From Sporomusaceae bacterium UBA1887 (lineage in GTDB: Bacteria; Bacillota; Negativicutes; Sporomusales; DSM-15969): a DNA stretch of 9,943 nucleotides. Location: the NCBI GenBank assembly GCA_002337925.1, contig DDHB01000096.1:19277-29219 (forward strand), in the 5' to 3' direction. The notes beneath the pieces were generated by a model. It did no database searches and was not told where the DNA came from. It worked only from the letters and a program-made list of their open reading frames with translations. Position numbers and translations under genes: made by a program. This document shows positions 1-6,784 of this stretch, piece after piece (the stretch's first letter is position 1; each line of letters starts with the position of its first letter).

Positions 1-668
1 GTGGCCAGCAGCAGCGTGTGGCACTGGCCCGAGCACTTGCTGCAAACCCAACTTTCATGCTTTTGGATGAGCCGTTGACCAATCTTGACGCCAATCTGCG
101 CGAGGAGATGCGCTTTGAGATAAAAGAATTGCAGCGCAAGCTGAATATAACGGTTCTCTATGTAACGCATGATCAGGAGATTGCCCTTGCGATCTCAGAC
201 CGTATGGCTATCATGGACGACGAGGGCAGAATACGTCAGACCGGCAGTCCGTGGGAGATATTCGAACGGCCGGCCGACCCGTTTGTCTTCAACTTTATGG
301 GAATAGCCAATTATATCCACGTGCGCAGAGAAGGGGATGACTATCTGGTGGGCAGCGGTGAACAGCGTATTCCCTGGGAGCCGCCCAAAGGGGACGCACC
401 CAGGTGGGTGGCTGGCTTCCGTCCCTCCGATGTACAAATTGCGCCGATGGGAAGCGGACTCAGAGGTACGGTGAAGCGGGCCAGCTTCCTCGGGTCGATG
501 ATTGATTATCTCATTGAAGTGGACGGCACTCAGCTGCGCACCAGTATAGAAACACACGAAGCAATAGCAAAAGGTCTGATGCTCAAAGAGGGAGACACTT
601 GTGTGCTAAGCTTTAGAGACCTGCTATGGTTCAATGCCCAAAGTCTGACGGAGGTGGTGAGACAATGA
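1..668 (+). CDS. ABC importer ATP-binding protein (Fe3+/polyamine/hexose-phosphate type), 5' truncated by window edge
   Basis: This is the C-terminal part of an ATP-binding subunit that would power import through the permease encoded just downstream. The reading frame is open from the first base (first full codon at 3) and starts inside the ABC signature, showing GGQQQR. By comparison with the paralogue at 2405-3472, about 140 N-terminal residues including Walker A lie outside the window. Visible motifs are Walker B (MLLDEP, with D and E codons at 66-71), the D-loop (TNLD) and the H-loop histidine (168-170). A regulatory TOBE-like domain fills roughly 400-650, with the GFRPSDV and FLGSMIDY segments typical of the PotA/FbpC/UgpC class. 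The stop overlaps the permease start as ATGA, indicating translational coupling. Family and role are clear. The substrate (iron, polyamine, sugar phosphate or other) is not determined by sequence. Confidence 0.93.
   Translation, partial: GQQQRVALARALAANPTFMLLDEPLTNLDANLREEMRFEIKELQRKLNITVLYVTHDQEIALAISDRMAIMDDEGRIRQTGSPWEIFERPADPFVFNFMGIANYIHVRREGDDYLVGSGEQRIPWEPPKGDAPRWVAGFRPSDVQIAPMGSGLRGTVKRASFLGSMIDYLIEVDGTQLRTSIETHEAIAKGLMLKEGDTCVLSFRDLLWFNAQSLTEVVRQ
650..656 (+). promoter_or_regulatory. ribosome binding site deciding the permease start
   Basis: GGAGGTG lies 8 bases before the ATG at 665, inside the end of the ATPase gene. It supports the ATG at 665 over an in-frame ATG at 626, which has no comparable site and would add 13 hydrophilic residues read from the preceding gene's sequence. 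Confidence 0.75.
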
Positions 669-2398
669 GCGCAAGCACGCAAAAAACGCAATTGAACACT
701 CCTCCGGGGAGCTCCATATTCTCTAAAAGCAAGTTTGGGGTGGCGCAGATTATCCTCTTTTTCTCCATTGCCATCCTGGTTATTGTAGTGGCTGTTCCGG
801 TTGTTCTGATTTTTTTGAATGCCTTCTGGGTGAATGGCGAATTTAATATCCGTGATGTTGTTAAGATTTTGATGGAGCAGGAGACCTACCAGGCGCTGAT
901 AAACTCGCTGATTATCGCGATGGGCACCACGATCGGCAGCACTCTTGTCGGCACTTTTTTTGCATGGTTAGTAACGCGTACCGACCTTCCCTACAAGAGC
1001 TTTATGAAGGCGATGTTCTTAGTTCCATTCATGCTCCCGTCCTTTATTGGAGCGCTTGCCTGGAAGATGCTGCTTTCCCCGAATGCCGGGTTTATTAACA
1101 AATTTTTTATCAATAATTTTGGTTTTGACGGCCCCATATTTAATATCTATAGCTATCTTGGCATTATTCTGGTTGAGGTAATGTACTTGTTTCCTTTTGT
1201 CTTTATCCAGGTGTGCGGCGCGCTTGAACGTATGGACCCGACACTAGAGGAGTCAGCCCGTATATCAGGGGCGGGGCTTTTCACCATTACCAGAAAAATC
1301 ACCATCCCCTTAGTGCTGCCAAGTATCCTTTCTGGAGCGTTATTGATTATGCTTTACTCAATGGCGCACTTTGGCACTGTCGCCGTACTTGGCATTGAAA
1401 ACGGGATCTTCAATATCCCGACACTTATCTATCAGCGCATTCATCAAAGCGGAGGCAGCTTTGATTCCATACGGACAGGTACGGTGCTTGCCACCGTGCT
1501 GGTAGTAACGGCAGCCTTAATTATCTGGCTGCAGGGAAAAATACTGAGCAAAGGGCATTATCAGATTATCGGCGGGAAAAGCTTCCGGCCAATGGAACTA
1601 AAGCTGCGAGCTATGCGCGTACCGCTGCTTGTTTTTTGTCTGGTGTACATTGGTTTTACCATTGTCCTGCCTACAGCGGTTATTTTCCTTGTAGGGGGGC
1701 TGAAAACTTATGGACTGCCCTTCACATGGGAGAACCTTTCCCTTGCTAACTATAAATTTATCCTCTTTGACTATAAGGTGACCAAGGATGCAATTTGGAA
1801 CAGTGTTACGCTGGGATTGGGTGCGGCGGTCATTACCATGTTTGCCGGAGTGATGATTTCCTACGTTATTGTCAAGATGAAGGTGCGAGGCAAAGGCATA
1901 CTGGAGTTCCTGGGGATGCTGCCATTCTCGGTACCCGGTTCGGTAATCGCCCTTGGCGTGATATTGGCCTGGAGCGGAAAATATGGCATTAACCTCTATA
2001 ACACGGTATGGATTATCCTAGTCGCCTATATTGCACGCTACATGGCTTTTTCTCTCAAAGCCAACTCAGCGGCCCTTGAGCAGGTACATGACTCCCTGGT
2101 AGAAGCAGCCCGCTCCTGCGGTGCTAGTATGTGGCAGACACTCAAAGATATCGTACTGCCCTTAGTACGTCCCGGCATGTTGGCGGCCTTCTTTCTGATT
2201 TTTCTTCCCTCGCTAAGGGAGCTAACCGTTTCCATTATGCTTTACGCGCCGACTACCCGGACGATCGGCGTTGCCATATATACCCTTAATGAGGACGGTG
2301 AAACGGTAGTTTCAGCGGCTTTAGCAGGCATTGCCCTGATACTGATCATTGTAGGTCAGACACTGATCAACCGTTTCACAAGAAAGGCAGGTGCGTAG
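665..2398 (+). CDS. ABC importer permease, two fused transmembrane halves (AfuB/FbpB type)
   Basis: This 577-residue inner-membrane protein forms the whole translocation channel in one chain, as in FbpB, AfuB and ThiP. Both halves are visible. A hydrophilic N-terminus of about 25 residues is followed by a long hydrophobic TM1. Each half then carries a cytoplasmic EAA loop that docks an ATPase: EESARISGAG starting near residue 195, and VEAARSCGAS around residue 480, each followed by the expected I/L-PL-P segment. The length is normal for fused permeases of this family. The start at 665 overlaps the preceding ATPase stop (ATGA), and the second ATPase gene follows 6 bases after the stop, so all three genes form one transcription unit. 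A periplasmic-type binding protein is expected next to them but is not in the window. Ferric iron, hexose phosphate, aminoethylphosphonate, thiamine and polyamine importers all use this architecture, so the substrate stays open. Confidence 0.93.
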   Translation: MSASTQKTQLNTPPGSSIFSKSKFGVAQIILFFSIAILVIVVAVPVVLIFLNAFWVNGEFNIRDVVKILMEQETYQALINSLIIAMGTTIGSTLVGTFFAWLVTRTDLPYKSFMKAMFLVPFMLPSFIGALAWKMLLSPNAGFINKFFINNFGFDGPIFNIYSYLGIILVEVMYLFPFVFIQVCGALERMDPTLEESARISGAGLFTITRKITIPLVLPSILSGALLIMLYSMAHFGTVAVLGIENGIFNIPTLIYQRIHQSGGSFDSIRTGTVLATVLVVTAALIIWLQGKILSKGHYQIIGGKSFRPMELKLRAMRVPLLVFCLVYIGFTIVLPTAVIFLVGGLKTYGLPFTWENLSLANYKFILFDYKVTKDAIWNSVTLGLGAAVITMFAGVMISYVIVKMKVRGKGILEFLGMLPFSVPGSVIALGVILAWSGKYGINLYNTVWIILVAYIARYMAFSLKANSAALEQVHDSLVEAARSCGASMWQTLKDIVLPLVRPGMLAAFFLIFLPSLRELTVSIMLYAPTTRTIGVAIYTLNEDGETVVSAALAGIALILIIVGQTLINRFTRKAGA

Positions 2399-2404
2399 AA
2401 CATC

Positions 2405-3472
2405 ATGTCTCATGTACGTTTACTGAATGTTACCAAAAAATTTGGCGATGTTAGTGCTGTTAACTCACTGAACCTGGAAATTGGCAAGGGTGAGTGTTTC
2501 TCAATGCTGGGGCCTTCGGGCTGTGGCAAGACAACGACACTGCGTATGGTAGCAGGCTTTGAGGACCTGAGTGATGGGGAGATTTATGTCGGGGATCGCC
2601 TGATCTCATCACCGAAGAAAAATTACTATCTGCCGCCGGAAAGGCGTAACTTCGGCATGGTTTTTCAGGCCTTTGCAATTTGGCCTCATCTACCGGTATA
2701 TGAGAATGTTGCTTTTCCCCTGCGCATCCGCAACCTGCCTGCCGCTGAAATTGAAAAACGCACGAAAGACGCTCTGCGCTCTACCAATCTTTTAAAAGTC
2801 GCAGCAGACAGTCCGGCGAACCTCTCAGGAGGCGGCAAACAGCGAGTTGCACTGGCAAGGGCACTGGCCATCAACCCTGATGTCATGCTGCTGGATGAGC
2901 CGCTCTCCAGCTTAGATCCACATCTGAGGGAAGAAATGCGTTTTGAGATTAAGGATTTGCAGAGAAAGTATGGTTTTTCCATTATCTATGTAACGCATGA
3001 CCAGTCGGAAGCGATGGCCCTGTCAGACCGTATACTGGTAATGAAAGCGGGCGTGGTACAGCAGGTTGATACTCCGCTGAATGTCTACAATAAGCCTGCT
3101 AATAAGTTTGTTTTCAGCTTTATTGGTCTCTCTAACTTTCTGAATATTGCCTGGGAAGATGGCAGGACGTTTGTGAGCGGCGAGAATACTCTGCTGCCCC
3201 AAAGCCTGATGCCGCCCGAAGACATGCGTGGCAGCGGCGCGCTTTCCCTGGCGAGCCGCCCGTCAGAGATTGATTTTGTCAGTGACGATGACGGGGACGG
3301 ACTACGCGGCGTCGTCAGCCGCAAAGCATTCTTAGGGGAATTTATTGATTATCAGATAAAAATCGGTGGACAGGAAGTACGTGTGCAAAAAGGACGGCGC
3401 GCACTTGGTCCCAATCTGGGCGAGACGTGCTGCCTGCGTTTACTACGTCCCTCTTGGTATGCCGGAGAATAA
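2405..3472 (+). CDS. ABC importer ATP-binding protein, second copy in the operon
   Basis: This is a complete 355-residue ATP-binding subunit. Domains in order are Walker A GPSGCGKTT (residues 36-44), Q-loop VFQ (Q88), signature LSGGGKQR (140-147), Walker B VMLLDEP (D164, E165), D-loop SSLD (168-171) and H-loop H198. A TOBE-like C-terminal domain follows, with the RPSEIDF and FLGEFIDY segments. The canonical signature glutamine is replaced by glycine (G144), which is uncommon; all other catalytic residues are intact. The protein is clearly paralogous to the ATPase at 1-668, sharing LREEMRFEIK, YVTHDQ and the same C-terminal layout. An AGGTG-like site about 11 bases upstream, within the end of the permease gene, precedes the ATG. 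Being last in the operon and followed by a terminator, it likely pairs with the first ATPase as a heterodimer on the single permease, or the two may be alternative subunits. Confidence 0.93.
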   Translation: MSHVRLLNVTKKFGDVSAVNSLNLEIGKGECFSMLGPSGCGKTTTLRMVAGFEDLSDGEIYVGDRLISSPKKNYYLPPERRNFGMVFQAFAIWPHLPVYENVAFPLRIRNLPAAEIEKRTKDALRSTNLLKVAADSPANLSGGGKQRVALARALAINPDVMLLDEPLSSLDPHLREEMRFEIKDLQRKYGFSIIYVTHDQSEAMALSDRILVMKAGVVQQVDTPLNVYNKPANKFVFSFIGLSNFLNIAWEDGRTFVSGENTLLPQSLMPPEDMRGSGALSLASRPSEIDFVSDDDGDGLRGVVSRKAFLGEFIDYQIKIGGQEVRVQKGRRALGPNLGETCCLRLLRPSWYAGE

Positions 3473-3481
3473 TAAAAGTAA

Positions 3482-3524
3482 AAAATCCTGCACCCCTGTT
3501 ACACACAATGGGGTGCAGGATTTT
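3482..3524. terminator. bidirectional intrinsic terminator between convergent genes
   Basis: A perfect 15-bp stem has its left arm AAAATCCTGCACCCC at 3482-3496 and its exact complement at 3510-3524, with a 13-base loop. The stem begins with A residues and ends with T residues, so it can act on both strands. It would stop the ABC importer operon on the plus strand (stop at 3472) and the LysR gene on the minus strand (stop at 3539). The minus-strand U tract is the longer one, continuing into a T-rich stretch. The stem core ATCCTGCAC recurs in the terminator at 5362-5392. Confidence 0.88.
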
Positions 3525-3538
3525 GTTCGTGCATCATC

Positions 3539-4504
3539 CTAACGTTTACCTGCTATGGTGCCGATATCTACTGTTTGGGCTATTTTTATAAACTCCTCCA
3601 TGGCCTTAGTGATATATTTATTTTGCTTATTATAAAAGAAAACATGGCGGAAATTATGGGAGCTATCTATTTTGTAATATGCCATATTGGCATCATGGTT
3701 TGCTTTTTGGGCCAATGTGTCGCTGATGATGGTAGCCCCCAAGCCATAGCAAGCAACATTATAAGCAGTAGCAAGCTGGTCTAGTTCTAAAACGATTTTG
3801 GGTGTAAGATGACATTCCCGGAAAATTGCATCTGCACGTATTCGCGTATCATTGCCGTCTCTTAAAAAAATGAACGGCTCGTCGGCAAATAAGGCTAACG
3901 GAACAGGGTTTGTTTCTGCATCTAAATGTTTTCCGAGGCAAATATCATCTAAGGATAATTGATATTCCCGGGCAAAGATGTTCGCAGGAAGTTTGGGGGG
4001 CACGGCCAGAATAAGACATTCGCTGCAGAATAAATGCTTTTCATAGATTGTTTCATCTAAGGAATAATTATCAATTACAAAATCAAGTGCGCCGGAAAAC
4101 AACAGCTCTTCTAACCGGGCGGAAGCAGCTTCTATCAGGTTTACTTTGATAGCAGGGTATTTAGCTGTGAATTGTGTGATAATCTCCGGAAGAATAAACG
4201 AAGCAAACACGTTGCTTGCACCAATGGAAAGGCGTCCGGTTTTTAGTTGGTTTAAATTACTCAGGTAGTTCTCAAACCGGCCTTCGATATCCATAATGGC
4301 TTCAATGGCTTTGATATATTCTGCGCCACCTTCTGTCAGTCGAGCAACCTTGCTGCTGCGATCGAAGATACAACAACCGATGCGGTTTTCGACTTTTTTT
4401 ATTGCTGCGCTTAAAGCAGGCTGGCTGATATACAGGTTTTGCGCTGCCTTTGAAAAGCTTTTTTCTTTATAAACTTCATAAACATACTCTTTCCCTCTAA
4501 ACAT
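3539..4504 (-). CDS. LysR-family transcriptional regulator
   Basis: This 321-residue DNA-binding regulator has the normal LysR length. The N-terminal winged helix-turn-helix covers residues about 1-62, with the hallmark segment SFSKAAQNLYISQPALSAAIKKVE and then the LTEGG wing. A linker helix and an effector-binding domain (about 90-305) follow, opening with LKTGRLSIGASNVFASFILPEII. The ATG at 4502-4504 is preceded on the minus strand by AGGAG with a 5-base spacer, which supports this start. The gene is divergent from the racemase gene at 4620, the classic arrangement in which a LysR protein controls its neighbour and represses itself. The shared gap holds repeated ATATAATC/GATTATAT half-sites. 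The effector is unknown; an amino acid or racemase substrate/product is a reasonable inference. Its 3' end converges on the importer operon across a shared terminator. Confidence 0.93.
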   Translation of the reverse strand: MFRGKEYVYEVYKEKSFSKAAQNLYISQPALSAAIKKVENRIGCCIFDRSSKVARLTEGGAEYIKAIEAIMDIEGRFENYLSNLNQLKTGRLSIGASNVFASFILPEIITQFTAKYPAIKVNLIEAASARLEELLFSGALDFVIDNYSLDETIYEKHLFCSECLILAVPPKLPANIFAREYQLSLDDICLGKHLDAETNPVPLALFADEPFIFLRDGNDTRIRADAIFRECHLTPKIVLELDQLATAYNVACYGLGATIISDTLAQKANHDANMAYYKIDSSHNFRHVFFYNKQNKYITKAMEEFIKIAQTVDIGTIAGKR

Positions 4505-4516
4505 AACAGCTCCTAT

Positions 4517-4536
4517 ATATAATCAAACGATTATAT
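4517..4536. promoter_or_regulatory. inverted repeat, probable LysR operator (high-affinity site)
   Basis: A perfect 8-bp inverted repeat, ATATAATC-AAAC-GATTATAT, lies in the LysR/racemase gap. It sits just downstream of the predicted LysR transcription start and overlaps its leader, which suits autorepression. An identical right half-site GATTATAT recurs at 4560-4567. The interpretation as an operator is inferred from symmetry and location; the region is AT-rich, so some symmetry by chance is possible. Confidence 0.55.
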
Positions 4537-4557
4537 TATTTATATTAATAGATGTAT

Positions 4558-4586
4558 TTGATTATATTGTATGCGAATCCTATAAT
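4558..4586 (+). promoter_or_regulatory. racemase promoter (sigma-A type)
   Basis: TTGATT (4558-4563) and a perfect TATAAT (4581-4586) are separated by 17 bases, close to the sigma-A consensus. Transcription would start near 4593, about 27 bases before the racemase ATG. The half-site GATTATAT (4560-4567) overlaps the -35 box, where a LysR activator commonly contacts RNA polymerase. Confidence 0.7.
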
Positions 4587-4594
4587 GAAATCAA
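4566..4594 (-). promoter_or_regulatory. LysR gene promoter, overlapping the racemase promoter
   Basis: Read on the minus strand, TTGATT (plus 4589-4594) and TACAAT (plus 4566-4571) are spaced by exactly 17 bases. Transcription would start near 4559, giving a leader of about 55 bases before the ATG at 4504 that contains the inverted repeat at 4517-4536. The element overlaps the racemase promoter on the opposite strand, so the two cannot easily be occupied together. Confidence 0.55.
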
Positions 4595-4619
4595 GAAATG
4601 AGCTTTTGGGGGAAAGAAC

Positions 4620-5348
4620 ATGAGAAAGTCTATCGGAATCATTGGCGGCATGGGCGCGGCAGCTACTTGTGATTTATTTAATAAAATTATTACCATGACA
4701 GACGCCAAATCTGACCAGGAGCATATTCACGTTTTAATAGACTGTAACACCAACATTCCCGATAGAACAAAGGCCATATTAGGCAGAGGAAAAGATCCTG
4801 TTCCCGAAATGGTAAGAAGCGGTATTCGCTTGCAATCCATGGGAGCAGATGTACTGATAATCCCCTGTAATACTGCTCACTATTTTTATGATAAGATAAC
4901 TCCGTTTTTCGATATTCCGTTATTGAATATGTTAGAATTAACTGCTCAGGAAATTAAAAATAGAAATATAGGTAAAATTGGTTTACTGGCAAGTGACGGT
5001 ACTATTACATCGCGAGTTTATCATACGGTATTGGCGGAGGCGGGAATCGATGTAATCATTCCTTCACCTGAGAATCAGATAAGTGTAATGAATGTTATAT
5101 ATAATGGAGTAAAGGCAGCTAACTGGGATATTGACCTTACTGCATTTTATACTGCAATTGACGAACTTTTTGAACACGGAGCAGAAATGCTGTTATTAGG
5201 CTGTACGGAACTCCCGGTCGCATTTGAGCTATTTCACATTGACAGACCGGCAATTGATCCGACTACAGTATTAGCGGCAGCCGCTATCCAGTTTGCCGAT
5301 CATTCCTTAGGAAAAAGAAACCAGGAATTTCCCTTAAAATACTCATAA
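4620..5348 (+). CDS. aspartate/glutamate racemase family protein
   Basis: This 242-residue cytoplasmic enzyme belongs to the cofactor-independent Asp/Glu racemase family, which interconverts L- and D-amino acids with two cysteines acting as acid and base. The N-terminal IGIIGGMGAAAT (about residues 5-16) and CNTNIPDRT segments are typical of aspartate racemases. Both catalytic cysteines are present: C83 in IPCNTAHYF and C195 in LGCTELPV. The length is normal. The ATG is preceded by GGGGGAAAG with a spacer of about 7 bases and lies downstream of a good sigma-A promoter. The gene is divergent from a LysR regulator that probably controls it, and is followed by its own terminator, so it is a single-gene unit. 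Substrate specificity (aspartate, glutamate or a broader range as in YgeA) cannot be read with confidence. D-aspartate supply for the cell wall or amino-acid catabolism are both possible. Confidence 0.9.
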   Translation: MRKSIGIIGGMGAAATCDLFNKIITMTDAKSDQEHIHVLIDCNTNIPDRTKAILGRGKDPVPEMVRSGIRLQSMGADVLIIPCNTAHYFYDKITPFFDIPLLNMLELTAQEIKNRNIGKIGLLASDGTITSRVYHTVLAEAGIDVIIPSPENQISVMNVIYNGVKAANWDIDLTAFYTAIDELFEHGAEMLLLGCTELPVAFELFHIDRPAIDPTTVLAAAAIQFADHSLGKRNQEFPLKYS

Positions 5349-5361
5349 AACTTATAGGTTT

Positions 5362-5392
5362 AATCCTGCACTTGTATGGGTGCAGGATTTTT
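5362..5392 (+). terminator. intrinsic terminator of the racemase gene
   Basis: A 10-bp perfect stem (AATCCTGCAC at 5362-5371, GTGCAGGATT at 5380-5389) with an 8-base loop runs into a T5 tract. It lies 13 bases after the racemase stop. The stem core is identical to that of the terminator at 3482-3524. Confidence 0.85.
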
Positions 5393-5483
5393 ATTCTGCT
5401 GCTAGAAGCTGATAAGAGATAGTGTATATAGGGAATCTATGTAGAAAAGCAAACAACTGCAAAAGATGATGGAGGGTTACTAA

Positions 5484-5915
5484 ATGTTTAAAGAATTTAC
5501 TAAATTTGCTATGCGTGGCAATGTTCTGGACTTAGCAGTTGGTATTATTATAGGAGCTGCTTTTGGAAGGATCGTATCGTCGTTTGTCAGTGATGTTTTG
5601 ATGCCTGTGGTTGGTTTGTTTTTAGGAAAGGTGGACTTTACAAATCTCTTTTTAAACCTGTCAGGCACAGATTATCCGACAATCGCAGCAGCCAAGGCTG
5701 CCGGAGCTGCTACCTTGAATTATGGTATGTTTATCAATTCGGTTGTTGATTTCTTGATAGTGGCTTTTGCGATTTTTTTACTCGTTACTCAGGTAAACAG
5801 AATGTGGCCCAAACCCCAAGCAGTGGCGACAACCAAAGAATGCTCGTATTGCTTTTCCAGTATACATAGTAAGGCATCACGGTGTCCGAATTGTACCTCT
5901 GAACTTGATCAATAA
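5484..5915 (+). CDS. mscL: large-conductance mechanosensitive channel MscL with zinc-ribbon-like tail
   Basis: This 143-residue inner-membrane channel opens under membrane tension to release solutes on osmotic downshock. The N-terminus FKEFTKFAMRGNVLDLAVGIIIGAAFG and the following TM1 (about 14-46) closely match the E. coli MscL pattern. TM2 spans about 80-104 (YGMFINSVVDFLIVAFAIF), with a periplasmic loop between. Instead of the usual charged C-terminal helix, the tail carries four cysteines, C120-x2-C123-x10-C134-x2-C137, resembling a zinc ribbon. I recall such tails in some other bacterial MscL proteins. GGAGGG (5471-5476) lies 7 bases before the ATG. The hydrolase gene follows after 43 bases with no obvious terminator, so the two may be co-transcribed. 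The MscL assignment is secure; the role of the cysteine tail is not known. Confidence 0.95.
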   Translation: MFKEFTKFAMRGNVLDLAVGIIIGAAFGRIVSSFVSDVLMPVVGLFLGKVDFTNLFLNLSGTDYPTIAAAKAAGAATLNYGMFINSVVDFLIVAFAIFLLVTQVNRMWPKPQAVATTKECSYCFSSIHSKASRCPNCTSELDQ

Positions 5916-5958
5916 TTCTTTTGTTCCTTCGACTCCTAAATAACCGGGAGGTAATGAT

Positions 5959-6777
5959 ATGGAATGTAAAATAAAAGATCTATCTATAAACTACGAAATA
6001 ATTGGTCAAGGAAAGCCAGTTATTATGATACATGGCTATTACCCGGACCACAGACTAATGGCCGGATGTATGGAACCTATATTTGCTAAGAAAACAGGCT
6101 ATAAAAGGATATATATTGATTTACCGGGTATGGGAAAAACGAAAGCTGCAGATTGGATTATTAATTCTGATGTAATGCTCGAAATTGTTATGGCTTTTAT
6201 TCAGAAAGTTATTCCTGGTGAACGCTTCTTACTTGTAGGTCAGTCTTATGGCGGATATCTCTCACGAGGAATCATTTACAAAATGGGAAGTTTAGTAGAT
6301 GGGTTATTCTTGCTATGTCCTTGTGTCGTAGCAGATAGTACGAAACGTACTACGCCTGCCCATATTGTATTAAAGCGTGATGATGCCTTATTGTCACAGA
6401 TTGATTTAAGTGATGCAGAAGAGTTTAATGCTATGCAGGTTGTTCAAAGTAAAAGAATTTGGGAACGGTATAGCGATGAAATTTTAGCCGGAGTGAAGAT
6501 TGCAGATGATAAATTCTTAAGTCAGCTGCAAAGAACTGGATATGAGTTTTCCTTTAATGTTGATACATTAGCTGAAAGGTTTAATAAACCTACTCTAATG
6601 TTGTTAGGCCTTCAAGATGCAACCGTAGGCTATAAGGATGCATGGAATATGTTAGATAACTATCCAAGAGCAGCATTTGCTGTGTTGGATAGGGCAGGAC
6701 ATAATTTGCAGCTTGAACAAGAAGCTGTGTTCAATTGTTTGGTTAACGAATGGCTGACAAGAATTGAAGAAGCGTAG
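5959..6777 (+). CDS. alpha/beta-fold hydrolase
   Basis: This 272-residue, apparently soluble enzyme has no signal peptide and follows the alpha/beta-hydrolase plan. The oxyanion-hole HG motif is at residues 25-26 (MIHGYY). The nucleophile elbow GQSYGG places the serine at S96. The acid D220 (LLGLQDATVG) and the base H248 (RAGHNLQLEQ) complete a plausible catalytic triad. The cap region (about 125-195) is rich in charged residues and shows no family-specific motif that I recognise, so esterase, lipase-like, C-C hydrolase or lactonase activity cannot be told apart. GGGAGG (5946-5951) lies 7 bases before the ATG. The gene lies 43 bases after mscL and may share its transcript. A GGGACA-type palindrome follows shortly after the stop. 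Confidence 0.88.
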   Translation: MECKIKDLSINYEIIGQGKPVIMIHGYYPDHRLMAGCMEPIFAKKTGYKRIYIDLPGMGKTKAADWIINSDVMLEIVMAFIQKVIPGERFLLVGQSYGGYLSRGIIYKMGSLVDGLFLLCPCVVADSTKRTTPAHIVLKRDDALLSQIDLSDAEEFNAMQVVQSKRIWERYSDEILAGVKIADDKFLSQLQRTGYEFSFNVDTLAERFNKPTLMLLGLQDATVGYKDAWNMLDNYPRAAFAVLDRAGHNLQLEQEAVFNCLVNEWLTRIEEA

Positions 6778-6784
6778 CAGAAGA

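Noticed and set aside
626..664. In-frame upstream ATG extending the permease by 13 residues
   Set aside because: It lies inside the preceding ATPase gene without a ribosome binding site, whereas the ATG at 665 has GGAGGTG 8 bases upstream and gives the typical ATGA overlap.
2686..2982. Open frame of 98 codons on the minus strand
   Set aside because: It lies wholly inside the second ATPase gene, which has clear motifs; the reverse frame shows no recognisable domain and is a compositional shadow.
3539..5348. LysR-racemase pair as a regulator of the upstream ABC importer
   Set aside because: The importer operon is convergent, ends in a terminator, and its promoter is outside the window; no shared half-site was seen near it.
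5393..5470. Possible mscL promoter (TATATA-like -10 in the gap)
   Set aside because: The AT-rich stretch has no -35 of acceptable match at 16-18 bases, so the element cannot be told from background.
5480..5668. Open frame of 62 codons antisense to mscL
   Set aside because: It mirrors the strongly conserved first half of mscL and has no independent support.
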